Shown here: positions 5,989 through 7,555 of the stretch, piece by piece
Layout: every line of letters begins with the position of its first letter
How positions within the stretch are numbered: position 1 is the first letter of the stretch
NCBI GenBank assembly: GCA_017549665.1
Contig: JAFYUD010000031.1
Coordinates: 1 to 7,555 of the forward strand
Direction: 5' to 3'
Source of the DNA: Clostridia bacterium
Lineage (GTDB): Bacteria > Bacillota_A > Clostridia > Oscillospirales > Acutalibacteraceae
Length of the DNA: 7,555 nucleotides
Translations under genes and position numbers: made by a program
The notes under the pieces: model-generated
The model's input: the letters and a program-made list of their open reading frames with translations, nothing else
Told to the model about the DNA's origin: nothing
Databases searched by the model: none

Positions 5989-7555
5989 GAAAGATTTATA
6001 AAGCTCTCGTTGTGGGAAGCGGTGCTGCGGCATACAGCTGTGCAGACTGGCTTTACAAAGAGGGTATCGACGATATTGCAATTGTTACGGAAAACCGTCT
6101 TTCGGGCACATCCAGAAATACTGGCAGTGACAAGCAGACATATTACAAGCTGTCCATGGACGGCTTTACTGCCGATTGTCCCCACAAAATGGCGGCAGAT
6201 ATGTTTTCGGGTGGCTCATGCGACGGTGAAAAAATGTATCTTGAAGCCGTAAACAGTCAGAAATGCTTTCTGCGCCTTTGCGAATACGGTGTGGGTTTTC
6301 CCACTGATGAATACGGCGGTTATCCCGGCTATAAAACTGACCATGACGATACTGTAAGAGCCACTTCAGTAGGGCCTCTTACATCAAAAATGATGACAGA
6401 AAAGCTTGAGAAGGTTGTGCTTGAGAAAAACGGCACGGCACTTCTTGATAATAAGCTTGTTATAAAAATTCTTACACATGATAACAGAGCTTACGGTGTG
6501 AGAGTGCTTGATACAATAACAGAAACAGAAGAAAATATATATGCAGAAAATGTGATCTGCGCAACGGGTGCGCCTGCGTGCATATACGAGGATTCGGTTT
6601 ATCCCTTGTCTCAGCACGGTATGACAGGTGTGCTGATTGATGCAGGAGTCAGAATGTGCAACTTCACGCAGTGGCAGTACGGTATGGCTTCGGTTGATTT
6701 CAGATGGAATGTTTCCGGCAGCTTCATGCAGGTGATTCCGTGCTTTGTAAGCACCGATGAAAATGGAGCAGAATACGAATTCCTCAAAGATTACTTTGAT
6801 GATATCCATAAGGCTTACAGCTATGTTTTCCTTAAAGGCTATCAGTGGCCGTTTTCATTCGGCAGAGCAGAAGAAAGCTCGCTGATTGATTCCGCAGTGC
6901 ACAGTGAAATGCTTAAAGGCAGAAGGGTTTATCTTGATTACAGAAAAAATCCCGAAGGCTTTGACTTTGAAAAGCTCAGTGACGAAGCAAGGGAATACAT
7001 AAATTCAACTGATTGCATGGCGCCGACTCCCATAGAAAGACTCAGAAGGCTCAACAGCAAGGCTATTGATGTTTATCTGCGTCAGGGGATTGATATATCC
7101 CGTGAGATGCTTCGTATTGCCGTCTGTGCTCAGCATAACAACGGCGGAGCTTATACGGATAATAATTTTCAGACGGAAATTGAAGGGCTTTACGTTATCG
7201 GTGAGGCGTCAGGCTCTTTCGGTCTCACACGCCCCGGAGGCTCAGCGCTGAATGACACTCAGATAAGCGGTCTCGTCTGTGCAAGGCATATAAAAAATAA
7301 AAATGCAGACAGCTCTGATATTGATGTTTCGGAAGAAATTGAAGAAACAGATTTTCAGGTTGATACAGAAGCGGACTATTCTTATCTTCGTAAAAAGATG
7401 AGTCAGGTCGCATCCTTCAGGAGAGATTATGAGGGCTGTGTCAGCCTTCTCGGTGAAGTCAGGGAGATTCTTGCTTCTTATCCCCGAAAACACAGAAGTC
7501 TTTATGATTATTATCGAGACAGGGATATGCTTATAAGCATGAAGGCGCTTCTTGA
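5985..7555 (+). CDS. FAD-dependent oxidoreductase, fumarate reductase/succinate dehydrogenase flavoprotein-like (C-terminus cut by window edge)
   Basis: Open for 523 codons from the ATG at 5985 to the window end, so the C-terminus is missing. The start overlaps the SDR stop (ATGA) and has GAGG (5976-5979) 5 nt upstream. VVGSGAAA (9-16) binds the FAD ADP moiety, and SRNTGSD (43-49) occupies the second flavin-binding region. AQHNNGG (382-388) and GEASGSFGLTRPGGSALN (406-423) are the C-terminal FAD and substrate signatures of the SdhA/FrdA/NadB family, and R416 corresponds roughly to the substrate-binding arginine. Residues beyond about 450 look like the start of the helical C-terminal domain. 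I see no His in residues 36-60 for covalent FAD attachment, so the flavin is probably non-covalent as in NadB. The N-terminus has no signal peptide, so it should be cytosolic. It could reduce or dehydrogenate a pathway intermediate, or pass electrons to the OYE partner. The family is secure; the substrate is unknown. Confidence 0.88.
   Translation, partial: MRKIYKALVVGSGAAAYSCADWLYKEGIDDIAIVTENRLSGTSRNTGSDKQTYYKLSMDGFTADCPHKMAADMFSGGSCDGEKMYLEAVNSQKCFLRLCEYGVGFPTDEYGGYPGYKTDHDDTVRATSVGPLTSKMMTEKLEKVVLEKNGTALLDNKLVIKILTHDNRAYGVRVLDTITETEENIYAENVICATGAPACIYEDSVYPLSQHGMTGVLIDAGVRMCNFTQWQYGMASVDFRWNVSGSFMQVIPCFVSTDENGAEYEFLKDYFDDIHKAYSYVFLKGYQWPFSFGRAEESSLIDSAVHSEMLKGRRVYLDYRKNPEGFDFEKLSDEAREYINSTDCMAPTPIERLRRLNSKAIDVYLRQGIDISREMLRIAVCAQHNNGGAYTDNNFQTEIEGLYVIGEASGSFGLTRPGGSALNDTQISGLVCARHIKNKNADSSDIDVSEEIEETDFQVDTEADYSYLRKKMSQVASFRRDYEGCVSLLGEVREILASYPRKHRSLYDYYRDRDMLISMKALL

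Noticed and set aside
6384..6809. A 141-codon open frame on the minus strand
   Set aside because: Antisense to the FAD flavoprotein, which has clear FAD motifs through this region. No ribosome site.

Overview
The window looks like chromosome from a low-to-mid GC, Gram-positive anaerobe of the Clostridia, most likely a gut or rumen Oscillospiraceae/Ruminococcus relative. This rests on the A/T-rich intergenic DNA, strong GGAGG-type ribosome binding sites, SigA-type promoters, hairpin-plus-T-run terminators, and the protein families present. The taxonomic call is inference; there is no rRNA or other marker. No tRNA, rRNA, CRISPR array, insertion sequence or phage gene was seen.

Layout. (1) Positions 1-650, minus strand: the N-terminal 216 residues of a secreted protein resembling the neutral/alkaline ceramidase family, cut by the window edge. 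(2) Positions 651-846: a divergent intergenic region with a good promoter for each side; the one facing right is a perfect TTGACA-17-TATAAT. (3) Positions 847-1713: a complete class II fructose-bisphosphate aldolase gene, which appears monocistronic and ends in a clear terminator. (4) Positions 1769-1996: non-coding DNA with two tandem promoter candidates and a small hairpin between them. (5) Positions 1997-3913: a large exported or membrane-anchored right-handed beta-helix protein of the pectate-lyase-3 type, followed by a strong terminator. (6) Positions 4016-7555: a tightly packed three-gene operon of redox enzymes: an Old Yellow Enzyme-family FMN reductase with a C-terminal Fe-S cysteine motif, an NADP-type short-chain dehydrogenase/reductase, and a fumarate-reductase/succinate-dehydrogenase-like FAD flavoprotein cut by the right edge.

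How the parts fit. The aldolase is core glycolysis and probably unrelated to its neighbours. The ceramidase-like and beta-helix proteins both carry N-terminal export signals and probably act on material outside the cell. The redox operon is the most interesting part. The 11-nt gap between genes 1 and 2 and the ATGA overlap between genes 2 and 3 imply a single transcript and probably one pathway. OYE + SDR + fumarate-reductase-like flavoprotein is the same trio of enzyme classes used in bacterial daidzein-to-equol reduction, and it partly resembles bile-acid dehydroxylation gene sets. A stepwise reduction of an enone or a cyclic/aromatic-derived small molecule is therefore a reasonable hypothesis, but the substrate cannot be read from the sequence.
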